64,000 bases of DNA from Alicyclobacillus acidocaldarius subsp. acidocaldarius Tc-4-1 (lineage in GTDB: Bacteria > Bacillota > Bacilli > Alicyclobacillales > Alicyclobacillaceae): contig NC_017167.1 in the NCBI RefSeq assembly GCF_000219875.1, positions 2,195,572-2,259,571 of the forward strand, read 5' to 3'. The notes below the pieces were generated by a model, which saw only the letters and a program-made list of their open reading frames with translations, did no database searches and was not told the DNA's origin. Position numbers and translations under genes: made by a program. Below are positions 1 through 9,027 of the stretch, one piece after another; the stretch's first letter is position 1; each line of letters opens with the position of its first letter.

Positions 1-139
1 GAACCCCGTTCACGCGGGCGACGACGGCTTCCTTGCCGAGCCGAGGACTGATGGACTGCGCGAGTTCCGCATAGGTCGATCCGGCCGGCACCTGCCGCTC
101 GGATCCATCTTTCAACCGCACGGTGATCGCTTGTGACAC
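1..139 (-). CDS. thrS: Threonyl-tRNA synthetase, N-terminal fragment (runs off the window)
   Basis: Only the first 46 codons are present, because the gene continues past position 1. They read VSQAITVRLKDGSERQVPAG and onward, a ubiquitin-like TGS domain as found at the N-terminus of ThrRS. The enzyme charges tRNA-Thr in the cytoplasm. The start is GTG at 139, with GGAGGGG about 10 bases upstream. The T-box leader directly upstream, with a Thr specifier codon, and ytxC as upstream neighbour (the Bacillus order is ytxC-thrS) support the identity. The catalytic and anticodon-binding domains cannot be seen. Confidence 0.88.
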   Translation of the reverse strand, partial: MSQAITVRLKDGSERQVPAGSTYAELAQSISPRLGKEAVVARVNGV

Positions 140-164
140 GGAACATCCCCTCCACATCGTGGTT

Positions 165-467
165 CTTGGGCATACAAAAACGCCACCGCCCCAATGGGAC
201 GACGGCGCTCGCCTCGTGGTTCCACCCATCTTCCCCGCGCTCCATCAGCGACCAAGCGCGGGCTCAACGCCTTAACGCGGCGGACACGGTTCGCGTTGTG
301 ACCCGCGAACGGCTTGGGAAGTGGTGTCTTTTGCGCCATCGCGGAGGTGCTTTCAGCCACGGCATCCTCTCTCTGGGCACGACGTGACCGCAAAAGCGCG
401 TCTTCCCGCATCGCCTGAGCTTTGTTCCATGTGACGGGCCCGCCGACGCCGGCGCGCCTTCCCTTAT
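165..467 (-). promoter_or_regulatory. T-box riboswitch leader of thrS
   Basis: Read on the minus strand, the leader carries the conserved T-box sequence GGGTGGAACCACGAG (RC of about 213-227). It is followed by an intrinsic terminator at 176-208: GCGCCGTCGTCCC, loop ATTG, GGGCGGTGGCG, then TTTTT. A Stem I-like region contains AAGACACCAC (RC of 321-330), where ACC at 323-325 can be the Thr specifier codon. Known T-box logic: uncharged tRNA-Thr stabilises the antiterminator and permits thrS transcription. The motif and terminator are seen directly; the exact Stem I borders are approximate. Confidence 0.87.
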
Positions 468-474
468 GTATGAA

Positions 475-502
475 ACTACACAACGATTCGGGACGATGTC
501 AA
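475..502 (-). promoter_or_regulatory. Candidate promoter of thrS
   Basis: TTGACA (RC of 497-502), 16-base spacer, TGTAGT (RC of 475-480). The -35 box overlaps the ytxC stop codon, so thrS can be transcribed independently of ytxC. The -10 box is imperfect. Confidence 0.5.
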
Positions 503-1488
503 GCGAGCGAACCACCCTGACCTTCTCCCAGTTCGTTCTCCACCGGGGCGTCCGAAGTCCGCTCCGCTTCGGGCGTCAGGCGTCGCCGCACGGCGCGCGG
601 CGACCCAAGGTCGGACGCAAATCCTTCGCAACACGCGGCAGGTGACCAATTCGGGCGACAGGTGGGGCAACCGGGGCACGGGACTGCGCGATGGCCGAAG
701 ACGCGGGTCACCGTTTCGGAGAAGCTCGGCCACGGCGCCTCGGGATACGCGTCGTGCACGACAATCCGCCACGGCGACTTGGTGATGAGAAGGGTCATCG
801 CGAGATCTTCGCTCGTCACATCGTCATCCTGCAGCGCCACCAGTTCAATCTGTTCATCCGTGACGATCCCGCCCTCCGCATCGGTAATCCAAACGCCGTC
901 CGGCGTGACGTACACATGCATCTCGGCTTCGCAGAGCGGATGTTCGTCCAGCATGTACCGCAGCATGGAGAGCGACTCCTCATACTCGTCCTCGAGCGCA
1001 GAGGCCATCATGCGATCCCGCACGCGATGCGCCAGGTCCACAACCACCCGATGCAGGCGGAAGCGGACAAACGGTTCCAATGCAATGCAGACGGATCGCC
1101 GGAAATGGCTCACGAGCGCACGAGCGAGACTCGCCTGCCACTCGTCAAGCGTATGACCCGCCACCGGGCGGCTCTTCAGGCGCGACTCGCAGATCTCAAC
1201 GAGCGCATGAAACTGGACTTCTTCCGCGGGCCAAAGCGGCTCCATGCGGCACACGCGCTCGACCACGCGCGCCTGAAGCCACTCGCGAGTCAGGACACCC
1301 GCGACGAGCTGCGCCACGCGCGAATGAAGCGCGGGCCCGCACTCGCAGACGACGCTCGGGCCAGGGCTCGACACCACGTAGCTTGCCGCACCGCATTCGG
1401 TCAAGCGCCCCGCGAGACCCAGACTGTCCATATCGGCTGTCAGTTCGAAGATGAGCAACGCTCCCGCCCCCGGACAACAGATTCCCAT
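499..1488 (-). CDS. ytxC: Putative sporulation protein YtxC
   Basis: A protein of up to 329 residues in the position ytxC takes in Bacillus, just upstream of thrS on the same strand. The family is named for sporulation but its biochemical role is unknown. The middle contains acidic and aromatic stretches (for example EDEYEESLSMLRYMLDEHP) matching the general character of the family. A CPGCPTC cysteine cluster lies near residue 270, followed by a polar tail that may be lineage-specific. The start is uncertain: ATG at 1488 gives a Cys/Gly-rich beginning, and TTG at 1458 (LIFELTADMDS) looks more natural. Identity rests mainly on synteny and size. Confidence 0.6.
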   Translation of the reverse strand: MGICCPGAGALLIFELTADMDSLGLAGRLTECGAASYVVSSPGPSVVCECGPALHSRVAQLVAGVLTREWLQARVVERVCRMEPLWPAEEVQFHALVEICESRLKSRPVAGHTLDEWQASLARALVSHFRRSVCIALEPFVRFRLHRVVVDLAHRVRDRMMASALEDEYEESLSMLRYMLDEHPLCEAEMHVYVTPDGVWITDAEGGIVTDEQIELVALQDDDVTSEDLAMTLLITKSPWRIVVHDAYPEAPWPSFSETVTRVFGHRAVPCPGCPTCRPNWSPAACCEGFASDLGSPRAVRRRLTPEAERTSDAPVENELGEGQGGSLA

Positions 1489-1542
1489 TTACATCCATTG
1501 TTCCTTCGGGTCGGGAGCTCTATACGCCGGGTACGTCTCCGG

Positions 1543-3360
1543 TCAGGAGAACGCGCGCTCCAACTCGTCGACGATTTCGCCCACTTTGCGAATGGCTTCG
1601 CGGTACGGCTCGGGTTGTCCCATATCGAGGCCGACGTGCGCGAACAGCTCAAGCGGCGTCTTGCCGCCTCCCACGCGCAACACCTCGATCCAGCGCGCCA
1701 GGACCTCGCCGTCCCCCGCGAGGATTCGATCGGCGAGGAGGGTGGACGCCGCGAGCCCCACCGCGTACGTATACGAATATAAACCCATGTAGTAGTGTGG
1801 CTGGCGCATCCAGTAGAGATCCGCCCCTTCGTCGAGATCGACCGCGTCCTGCCAGAAGTCGGTCAGCACCTCGCGCGAGACGCGGCGAAAGACGTCGGTC
1901 GACAGCGGCTCCCCTCGATCCGCGATGGTGTAGAGCCGCCGCAGAATCTCGGCCTCCGTCTGGTGCGTGACGAAGTCGTGGTGGAACGTGAACATCTGCA
2001 TCATGCGCACCTTGGCGCGGGCGGCGTCGTCCTCCGCACGCCGGATAAGCGCGTTGGCCACCATGTGCTCCATGAGCGTGGACGGCGTCTCGATGAACAG
2101 GTTCGAGAACGACAGGTTGGAGGGGCGCGCGTTCTGACACGCGAGGCGGAGGTGAACGGCGTGGCCGAGCTCGTGCGCCATCACGAAGACGCCATACATG
2201 CCGCCTTCAAACGGCGAAAACACGTACGGATGGACGCTCGACTCCCCGCAAAACGCGCCGTTCCAGTTGCCGCGGTTGCGCGCCCAGTAAATCCACCGTT
2301 CCTCAAACGCGCGCCGCAGAATGTCGCTGTATGTGTCCCCAAGCGGGAGGGATGCCTCCAAGATCAACGACCGCGCGTCGTCAAACGTGAGTTCTGCGTC
2401 CGTCAGGCGCACGAACGGAGCCTTCGTGTCGCACAACCTCACCTTCTCGAGGCCCATCACCCTTTTGCGAAGGTGCGCCAGGCGGCGCATGTGAGGGGCG
2501 AGTTCCTTCATCATGACGTCCTGGACCATGAAGTAGTGCTCCGGAGGCACCTGATTAGCCGCCATCGTGCCGCCGAGCCTCGTGCTCTGCAACATCTCGA
2601 ACACACTCGAGAAGCCGCGCAATCGCGCCGCCACCACGTCGTTTCGGATTTTCGCCCCAAGCGACCGCGCGAGCGTATGCTGATACGGCCGGAGCCCATT
2701 CACCACGCTGTCGTAGGCTCGATGGCGGAGCACCGTATCGTGAGACGTCTCGATGTGCATGAGAAGCGCGGATGGCGTCACCCCCACTTCCCGCCCGTCG
2801 CTGTCCAGGACCGGCTCAAACCGCATATCCCCGCCCGTCGCCGCTTCGTAAATGCCGGAAGGCAGCGAAAAGGCCGACGAATTGGCGGCAAGCACCTTCT
2901 CTGCTTCATCGGCGAGCCGATGTCTGCGCTCGCGGTCGATCTCGCCAAAATACGGGGCATACGGCCGCAAGGCTTCGTCCTCCCGCCAAGCGGCGAGGCG
3001 GTCCTCAGGAACTCGGCATAGCGCTGCCACCAGCGATTCCGCCGCTTCCCCTGCGCGATCCAGTGCGAGCTGGGCCATCGACATCAGCCGCTGCGCCCCC
3101 TGGTCGGTGGCGTCCTCCGCGAACTTGCTCATGGCGTACCGTTCCACGTCGGTGCCGATGCGCAGCATGTCGTCGTGCAGCGCCAACGCGTGAGCCACGT
3201 CCGCCGGGCCACCGAATGACTTCGAGGCCACTTCGACAAGATCATCCGCCAACTGGCGCACGCGCCGGACCGCCGCTTCCCACGCCTCCACGCTGGCGAA
3301 AAGGGGCGTCAAATCCCACGTCTCATAATCCGGAACTTCACTTCGCGACCTCAGCGCCAT
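1543..3360 (-). CDS. M3-family oligoendopeptidase (PepF-like)
   Basis: A 605-residue cytosolic zinc metallopeptidase that degrades short peptides. The zinc site is clear: HELGHAVH at residues 396-403 and the third ligand Glu in FIETPSTLMEH at about 424. The N-terminal 120 residues resemble the helical PepF N-lobe, and the length fits the 600-residue PepF group. No signal peptide is seen. The ATG lies 18 bases after the aldose epimerase stop, so the two are probably co-transcribed. A peptidase in a xylose locus may be positional only. Substrate preference cannot be read from the sequence. Confidence 0.9.
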   Translation of the reverse strand: MALRSRSEVPDYETWDLTPLFASVEAWEAAVRRVRQLADDLVEVASKSFGGPADVAHALALHDDMLRIGTDVERYAMSKFAEDATDQGAQRLMSMAQLALDRAGEAAESLVAALCRVPEDRLAAWREDEALRPYAPYFGEIDRERRHRLADEAEKVLAANSSAFSLPSGIYEAATGGDMRFEPVLDSDGREVGVTPSALLMHIETSHDTVLRHRAYDSVVNGLRPYQHTLARSLGAKIRNDVVAARLRGFSSVFEMLQSTRLGGTMAANQVPPEHYFMVQDVMMKELAPHMRRLAHLRKRVMGLEKVRLCDTKAPFVRLTDAELTFDDARSLILEASLPLGDTYSDILRRAFEERWIYWARNRGNWNGAFCGESSVHPYVFSPFEGGMYGVFVMAHELGHAVHLRLACQNARPSNLSFSNLFIETPSTLMEHMVANALIRRAEDDAARAKVRMMQMFTFHHDFVTHQTEAEILRRLYTIADRGEPLSTDVFRRVSREVLTDFWQDAVDLDEGADLYWMRQPHYYMGLYSYTYAVGLAASTLLADRILAGDGEVLARWIEVLRVGGGKTPLELFAHVGLDMGQPEPYREAIRKVGEIVDELERAFS

Positions 3361-3378
3361 ATTCGCTTTGCGCTCCCT

Positions 3379-4368
3379 TCAGTGGCTGACCTCTTCCACG
3401 TACATGCGGCTTCGCGCCGAGAACGATTCCCCCGGCGCAAGGACAATAAGGCCGGTCACATCCTGTGGCAGATCCATGTTCGGCGCGTTCACCATGTTCG
3501 TCTGCGGCTCCGGGCAGAAAAACGTGCCGCAGCAGTTGTTGTTCCACACCATCCAGTGCCGGTACTTCAGATCCACGTCGTACACGAACGCGAGCCCGAG
3601 ACGCGCGTCCGTCAGGACCATGCGGTTGTGCCCGTCTCGCGGGCGCGCGGTGTAATGGTTGTCCATCGGCTCATAGAACGGATCTGCGCCGCCTGTCGGC
3701 ATCTTTTGTTCGTTCTCGTTCAGTGGCTGAAACCGCCCCGTCGGCAGCTTGCGCTCGTCGAGTTCCCAGCGCTCGCCGATAGTCAGCTGAATGGAGCAGG
3801 CGTCGGCCGACGACGCTGCGGAGAACGGCACATTCACCGCGGTGTGGAAGCCAAGCATCACCGGCATCGGCTCGCCGCCGCGGTTGTCAATGTGGACGCG
3901 CTGCACGAGGCCCGCGCCCGACAGCTCGTAGCGGATGGCGAACCGGAACGTGTGCGGCCAGTGCGCGTACACTGGATGGCCTTCTCCCACCTCGTGGGCC
4001 ATCTCGACGTACGCGCCCCCTTCGTCTTCGCCCATGTCGACGACAGGCCATTCAATCCGCATGAAGAAGCCGTGCAGGTGATTGTGCGTGGCCTCCTCAT
4101 TCACCGGGAGGTGATACGCCCTGCCTGCGATGGTGAATTTGCCGTCCCGATATCGGTTTGGCGGGTACAGCACAGGAATGCCATATCGGCCAGGTGCCTT
4201 GCGAAACTCGTCCATCTCCGCCTCCGGCTCGCGCAGAAACCGAAAGCCGCGCGCGGTGTCGCGCAGCGCCACGAGATTGCCCCACCCCGGCAACAGGTAG
4301 GCCTCATATGGGCCGTGCGTCAGGCGGATTGCGCGCTCACCGCCGTACGTCGTCTCGACTGCGGGCAT
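3379..4368 (-). CDS. Aldose 1-epimerase family protein
   Basis: About 330 residues with the galactose-mutarotase beta-sandwich pattern. Substrate-binding and catalytic histidines are expected in NHLHGF (near residue 98) and GFHTAVN (near 178). The enzyme interconverts alpha and beta anomers of aldoses and would feed the cyclic sugar form to xylose isomerase. It lies downstream of xylB and upstream of the peptidase on the same strand. ATG at 4368 follows AAAGGG at good spacing and is preferred to GTG at 4377. The true sugar could be xylose, glucose or another hexose. Confidence 0.85.
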   Translation of the reverse strand: MPAVETTYGGERAIRLTHGPYEAYLLPGWGNLVALRDTARGFRFLREPEAEMDEFRKAPGRYGIPVLYPPNRYRDGKFTIAGRAYHLPVNEEATHNHLHGFFMRIEWPVVDMGEDEGGAYVEMAHEVGEGHPVYAHWPHTFRFAIRYELSGAGLVQRVHIDNRGGEPMPVMLGFHTAVNVPFSAASSADACSIQLTIGERWELDERKLPTGRFQPLNENEQKMPTGGADPFYEPMDNHYTARPRDGHNRMVLTDARLGLAFVYDVDLKYRHWMVWNNNCCGTFFCPEPQTNMVNAPNMDLPQDVTGLIVLAPGESFSARSRMYVEEVSH

Positions 4369-4474
4369 GTTCGCCACCCTTTCTCATGATGTTCCCTTCG
4401 TAGCTATACGCTTTCAAGTCGCGAGATCCTTCTTCTCCGCGTGCCATCTTGCCCGCTCATGCGCGCCCGCTAGA

Positions 4475-4526
4475 ACAAAGACGACGCCCACGCGAACCCC
4501 GGAGGGCCGGGGCGCCATGGGCGTGA
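4475..4526 (-). terminator. Probable terminator after xylB
   Basis: A long hairpin on the minus strand with outer arms TGGGCGT and ACGCCCA and inner arms CCGG around a short loop, followed by TCTTTGTTC. It lies in the 204-base gap between xylB and the epimerase, so readthrough or a separate promoter would be needed for the downstream genes. Confidence 0.55.
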
Positions 4527-4572
4527 TCGCCAAACCCTATTCTGCTCCGAATCCATCAATCGGCGTCATCGT

Positions 4573-6105
4573 TCAGGCCCGGTACAGGGACCATACAGCC
4601 GGATACAACGCCTGGTACAGCCGATATGCACGCTGGTAGGCGGCCTCGTCCTCGACGACCGGGGGCGTGGTGGACTCGACGCGCACCCACGCGTCCACCG
4701 CGGTCACCACGTCGTCGAAAAAGCCCGCGGCGACGCTCGCCAGGATGGCCGCGCCAAAGGCGGGCCCCTCGTTCGCCTCGATCACGGCGACGGGACGTCC
4801 GAACACGCCCGCCTGAATCTCGCGCCAAACCTCGCTCTTGGCGCCCCCGCCGGAGACCCGGATTTCTTCCACCGGGAGCCGAAGATCCTGCATGAGCGAG
4901 AGCCCGTCAAGCAGGCTGAAGGCCACCCCCTCCATGATGGCGCGGACGAAGTGCGCGCGCGTGTGGCGCGGCGTGATGCCAAAAAAGACGCCTTTCGCCT
5001 GAGGGTCGAGGTGCGGCGTGCGCTCGCCCATCAGGTACGGGAGAAACACGAGCCCCTCGCTGCCGGCTGGAACTCGCCGAGCCTCCTCGCTCATGAGGTC
5101 ATACACATCTCTCCCGGTTTGTGCCGCCACCGCGCGTTCCGCGTCCGCAAACTGGTTGCGGAACCACTGGAGCGAGCCCCCGGCAGACTGCGTCACGGCC
5201 ATCACGTGCCACTTGCCGGGCACGGCGTGGCAAAACGTGTGCAACCGCCCCTTCTCATCGCGGACGATCTCGTCCGCATGTGCGAACACCACGCCCGACG
5301 TGCCGATGGTGCTCGACACAACGCCTTTGCGCACAATGCCGTTGCCGACCGCGCCCGCGGCTTGATCGCCGCCGCCTGCCGCGACAGGCGTACCTGGGCG
5401 GAGTCCCGTCCGCGCCGCGGCCCCCTCGCTCACCCGCCCCGAAACCTCGGGCGACTCATACACCTCGGGCAGCCAGGACCGCGGCACTTCGAGCGCCGCC
5501 AACATCTCGTCGGACCATCCGCGCCGCTTGACGTCAAACCACAGCGTTCCAGACGCGTCCGACACATCCGACGCAAATTCGCCCGTGAGCCGGTATCGGA
5601 TGTAGTCCTTCGGGAGAAGCACGTGGCGAATGCGCGCGTAGTGCTCGGGCTCACGTTTCCGGACCCACAGGAGCTTCGTGGCCGTGAAATTCGTGAGTGC
5701 CGGATTCGCCACCCACTCGATGGTCTGCTCGAATCCGACAGTCTGATGAATCTCCTCGCACTCCTCCTCCGTGCGCTGGTCCGACCAGAGAATCGCCGGC
5801 CGGATGACCTGCCCCGCCTCGTCGAGCAGGACCAGGCTGTGCATCTGGCCCGTGAGGCCGATGCCCGCGATGTCCTCGCCGCGCCGGTTGCTTCGCGCGA
5901 GCGCGAGCTGGATGGCCGCGCACGTCGCCTCCCACCAATCCTCCGGGTTCTGCTCCGCCCAGAGCGGCTGCGGCTGTGACAACTCGTAGCCCACGGTGGC
6001 CTGGCCGAGCGTACGGCCCTCGCGGTCAATCACGACCACCTTCACGCCGGACGTCCCGACATCGATGCCAAGGAGCGCGTTGCGGTCTGTCGCCATCGCC
6101 ATCAT
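4573..6105 (-). CDS. xylB: Xylulokinase
   Basis: A 510-residue FGGY-family sugar kinase that phosphorylates D-xylulose with ATP to xylulose 5-phosphate, the entry point to the pentose phosphate pathway. The N-terminal phosphate-binding loop reads [15 protein letters not shown] (residues 11-25). The ATP-binding [13 protein letters not shown] stretch is near residue 245, and the second half contains the conserved SGGGAKS loop. The start overlaps the xylA stop by four bases, showing tight co-translation. Length is normal for XylB. Confidence 0.95.
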   Translation of the reverse strand: MMAMATDRNALLGIDVGTSGVKVVVIDREGRTLGQATVGYELSQPQPLWAEQNPEDWWEATCAAIQLALARSNRRGEDIAGIGLTGQMHSLVLLDEAGQVIRPAILWSDQRTEEECEEIHQTVGFEQTIEWVANPALTNFTATKLLWVRKREPEHYARIRHVLLPKDYIRYRLTGEFASDVSDASGTLWFDVKRRGWSDEMLAALEVPRSWLPEVYESPEVSGRVSEGAAARTGLRPGTPVAAGGGDQAAGAVGNGIVRKGVVSSTIGTSGVVFAHADEIVRDEKGRLHTFCHAVPGKWHVMAVTQSAGGSLQWFRNQFADAERAVAAQTGRDVYDLMSEEARRVPAGSEGLVFLPYLMGERTPHLDPQAKGVFFGITPRHTRAHFVRAIMEGVAFSLLDGLSLMQDLRLPVEEIRVSGGGAKSEVWREIQAGVFGRPVAVIEANEGPAFGAAILASVAAGFFDDVVTAVDAWVRVESTTPPVVEDEAAYQRAYRLYQALYPAVWSLYRA

Positions 6106-7427
6106 TCCGTTTCCAGCAGATACTGATTCAATTTCGCCAAAAGGACCTCCTGGCGGCCGGATCGCGTCGCCGTCACGCGCTTATCCAGCACGTAAGACTC
6201 AAGGGTTTGCAGGGTCGCGCGCCCTTCCACAATGTCTTTCCCGATGCCGGCCCGATAGCTCTCGTATCGCTCCTCAATTTCCCGCTCGAACACGCGGTCC
6301 TCAAGCAGTTTAGCCGCCACCTTGAGCCCGCGCGCGAAGCTGTCCATTCCGGCGATGTGGCCATAGAACAAATCGATGGGCGTCATCGACGCGCGGCGAA
6401 CCTTGGCGTCAAAGTTGAGGCCGCCCGGCGCCAGTCCGCCATTCAGGAGGATCTCGTACATCGCGAGCGTCGTCTCGTACAGGTTGGTCGGAAACTCGTC
6501 CGTGTCCCAGCCGAGCAGCGGATCGCCCTGGTTCGCGTCGACAGACCCAAGAAGGCCGTTGATCCGGGCGAAGCGAAGTTCGTGTTGGAACGTGTGGCCC
6601 GCGAGCGTGGCGTGATTCGCCTCGATGTTGAACTTGAAGCGGTCCTTGAGCCCGTAATGATAGAGGAACGCGAGCCCCGACTGAACGTCGAAGTCATACT
6701 GGTGCTTCGTGGGCTCCTTCGGCTTCGGCTCAATCAGGAATTGCCCGGTGAAGCCGATCTCGTCCGCGTAGTCCACCGCCATCTGCAGAAGGCGCGCGTA
6801 ATTGTCGAGCTCAAGCTTGAGATCCGTGTTGAGGAGCGTCTCGTAGCCCTCGCGGCCGCCCCAGAACACGTAGTTTTCCGCCCCGAGCTCCTTCGCAATT
6901 TCCAGGCTCTTCTTCACCTGCGCGGCAGCGTACGCGAATACGTCCGCGTCCGGAGCCGTCGCGGCGCCATGCGCAAACCTTGGATTCGAGAACAGGTTCT
7001 GCGTATTCCACAGGAGCTTGATGCCCGTCGACTGCATGTATTCCTTGATGAGCGCGACGATCTCGTCCAGATTGCGATTGGTCTCGCGCAAGGTGTCACC
7101 CTCGGGCGCAATGTCGCGATCGTGGAAACAGAAGTACTCGACGCCGAGCTTGGTCATGAACTCGAACGCCGCCTCCACGCGGCGCTTGGCCAGATCCATC
7201 CCCGTCGCCCCGTCCCACGGCCGGATCATGTTCGGCAATCCGAACGGATCCGCGCCGGACAGCGTGAACGTGTGCCAGTAGGCCACCGAGAAGCGGAGAT
7301 GTTCCTTCATCGGCTTTCCCAACACTGTCTCTTCGGGGTTGTAGTACTTGAAGCAGAGCGGATTGTCGGATCCCTTGCCTTCGTATGCGATGCGCGTCAC
7401 TTCGGGAAAATACGTCGCCACGTCCAT
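6102..7427 (-). CDS. xylA: Xylose isomerase
   Basis: A 441-residue TIM-barrel enzyme converting D-xylose to D-xylulose with two divalent metals. Family signatures are present: [12 protein letters not shown] at the N-terminus, the catalytic-His region [22 protein letters not shown], and the metal-binding [19 protein letters not shown] at 7427 is chosen over the longer frame at 7529 because the family starts with the YFPE segment and GAAGGTG lies just upstream. The longer frame would also run through the promoter and operator. First gene of the xyl operon. Confidence 0.95.
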   Translation of the reverse strand: MDVATYFPEVTRIAYEGKGSDNPLCFKYYNPEETVLGKPMKEHLRFSVAYWHTFTLSGADPFGLPNMIRPWDGATGMDLAKRRVEAAFEFMTKLGVEYFCFHDRDIAPEGDTLRETNRNLDEIVALIKEYMQSTGIKLLWNTQNLFSNPRFAHGAATAPDADVFAYAAAQVKKSLEIAKELGAENYVFWGGREGYETLLNTDLKLELDNYARLLQMAVDYADEIGFTGQFLIEPKPKEPTKHQYDFDVQSGLAFLYHYGLKDRFKFNIEANHATLAGHTFQHELRFARINGLLGSVDANQGDPLLGWDTDEFPTNLYETTLAMYEILLNGGLAPGGLNFDAKVRRASMTPIDLFYGHIAGMDSFARGLKVAAKLLEDRVFEREIEERYESYRAGIGKDIVEGRATLQTLESYVLDKRVTATRSGRQEVLLAKLNQYLLETE

Positions 7428-7441
7428 CACCTTCGCCTCAA

Positions 7442-7460
7442 GTTCGTTTGCCCAACAAAC
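7442..7460 (-). promoter_or_regulatory. XylR-type operator
   Basis: Minus-strand GTTTGTTGGGCAAACGAAC is an inverted repeat closely resembling the Bacillus XylR operator (GTTTGTTT around a GGGC-like centre). It sits between the -10 box and the xylA start, as expected for xylose-relieved repression. No xylR gene is in this window. Confidence 0.8.
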
Positions 7461-7468
7461 ATATTCTG

Positions 7469-7497
7469 ATCCTAGCAGAGCCCTGTTGGCTTTGCAA
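7469..7497 (-). promoter_or_regulatory. Promoter of the xylAB operon
   Basis: TTGCAA (RC of 7492-7497), 17-base spacer, and an extended -10 TGCTAGGAT (core RC of 7469-7474). A good SigA promoter directly upstream of the XylR-like operator. Confidence 0.8.
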
Positions 7498-7543
7498 GGG
7501 GTTTCAATACACCCTCGCATGGCGAGCACAAAGCCCGAGAATG

Positions 7544-7569
7544 AAGAAAAGGCGCGGAACGACCGCGCC
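7544..7569 (-). terminator. Terminator after the MFS transporter gene
   Basis: GGCGCGG, loop TCGTT, CCGCGCC, then TTTTCTTC on the minus strand, 19 bases after the MFS stop. It separates the MFS gene from the xyl promoter. Confidence 0.85.
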
Positions 7570-7587
7570 TGGCACGGACTAGCTTAC

Positions 7588-9000
7588 TCAGTGACGCGAC
7601 AGCCTGGGCCGAACCCGTTTGAGTGGCAGGACGCTCGAGGCGTATTCCAACTGCAATTGGGCGGTCTCTCGCCCAAACGCCACAAACGGAGCCGTGAACG
7701 CGAGCAGCACAACCGCAATCCCCAGAAACACGACGCGATCGCCCCCCACGGAGATTACGAACGGGATGAAATAGGTGGTGACGATGCCGCTCATCCCGCG
7801 CGCGATCATCTCGGCCAGATACACGCCTCGTCCACGCACCTCGGTCGGATACTGTTCCGCGACGGACAGCTTGGACACGGGGAAAATCCCAAGCCCAAAG
7901 AAGGCGGTGAGGAATCCAGCCACGAGCGTCGCCTCTCGCGTCTGCACCCACGCGAAGAGTAGGCAACCGAGCGTGGCGAGCGCAGCGTAGGCGGCGAGCA
8001 CCCGCTTGCGCCCAAATCGATCCGACAGATACCCCTGGCACACCGAGCCGAACCCCGCGAGGAGCATCATGAGGCCGGTGTCCAGAATGGAATTGGACAC
8101 GCCGAGTCCCCGCTTCGCCAAGAGCGCTGGTCCAAACACCTGTAGGATGTAGAACAGGATGAGGGCAGCCGTCAGATGCAGAATGACCATGGCACTGCGA
8201 GCCAAAAGTGGCGGCCGAAAGATGGCTCTAAGCGTCCGAAGCATGTCGTGTGGCGTCTCGTCCAGCGTCTCCGCAATCACTTCGTCATACAGCGATTCGT
8301 CGTGCGGCAACGCCGCCTCTTGCTCCAGGGCCTCCACGAGGCGAGCCACCGGGCCTTGACGCCCCTTGTCGAGCAGATATCGCGGTGACTCCGGGAGCCA
8401 AAGGGCAATCGGAACGAGCATGAGGAGGGGCACCCCGCCGAGCAGGAATGGGACACGCCACGCCACGTCCTGTGCATAGTGGTGAAGGGCCCAGACGGAC
8501 ACGAGACTGGGTACGACGTACGCGGCCGTCAGGATCCCGTTGGCGTACCCCACGCTGACGGCGCGCCGACGGTGATTGGTGAATTCGGACAGGATGAGAT
8601 ACGGCATCGGCAACACGGCGCCCTCCCCGATGCCCGCCACCAGCCGCACGAGAAAGAGATCCGCCACGTTCCGCGTGAGCGCACCGAGCATCGTGACCAC
8701 CGAAAACCACGCGATGCCCATCAGGATGACGCGCCGTCTCCCAAAGCGGTCCGCCATCATGCCGGCGGGGATCATCCCAATCACAATCCCGATGGTCGAG
8801 GCGATGGCCAAAAGCCCCGTCTGCCACGTGGCAAGGTGCCACGCCTTTTCGAGCGTCGTTAACACAGGCCCCACAATGCCGATATCAAACGCCTCCGCAA
8901 GCCACACGAGCGAGAGGAGCGCGATGATTCCCACCACGCGCGGCGTGATCGGCAAGCGATCCAGCCTGGTCAGGAGATTCACGTCACGAAAATTCGCCAT
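7588..9000 (-). CDS. MFS transporter, sugar/organic-acid porter type
   Basis: A 470-residue integral membrane protein with about 12 hydrophobic segments in two halves. Major facilitator signatures are visible: DRFGRRR after segment 2, its repeat DRFGRKR in the second half, and LPESPRYLLDKG before the central loop, typical of sugar and aromatic-acid porters. It probably moves a small solute by proton symport. The ATG follows GAGGAGGGACAAGC and lies 27 bases after the phosphoesterase gene, so the two may share a message. It lies outside the xyl operon terminator, so xylose is possible but unproven. Confidence 0.85.
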   Translation of the reverse strand: MANFRDVNLLTRLDRLPITPRVVGIIALLSLVWLAEAFDIGIVGPVLTTLEKAWHLATWQTGLLAIASTIGIVIGMIPAGMMADRFGRRRVILMGIAWFSVVTMLGALTRNVADLFLVRLVAGIGEGAVLPMPYLILSEFTNHRRRAVSVGYANGILTAAYVVPSLVSVWALHHYAQDVAWRVPFLLGGVPLLMLVPIALWLPESPRYLLDKGRQGPVARLVEALEQEAALPHDESLYDEVIAETLDETPHDMLRTLRAIFRPPLLARSAMVILHLTAALILFYILQVFGPALLAKRGLGVSNSILDTGLMMLLAGFGSVCQGYLSDRFGRKRVLAAYAALATLGCLLFAWVQTREATLVAGFLTAFFGLGIFPVSKLSVAEQYPTEVRGRGVYLAEMIARGMSGIVTTYFIPFVISVGGDRVVFLGIAVVLLAFTAPFVAFGRETAQLQLEYASSVLPLKRVRPRLSRH

Positions 9001-9027
9001 GCTTGTCCCTCCTCGGCAGCGCCGTCA

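Noticed and set aside
112-515. Open frames on both strands in the thrS leader
   Set aside because: They lie over a clear T-box RNA with its terminator, have no RBS and show no protein-like pattern.
691-1782. Long plus-strand open frame opposite ytxC and the M3 peptidase gene
   Set aside because: High-GC antisense shadow; rich in Arg/His/Ala, no motif, and it crosses two well-supported genes.
5976-7469. 497-codon plus-strand frame opposite xylA and xylB
   Set aside because: Exact antisense of xylA, which carries all family motifs; the plus-strand frame has none.
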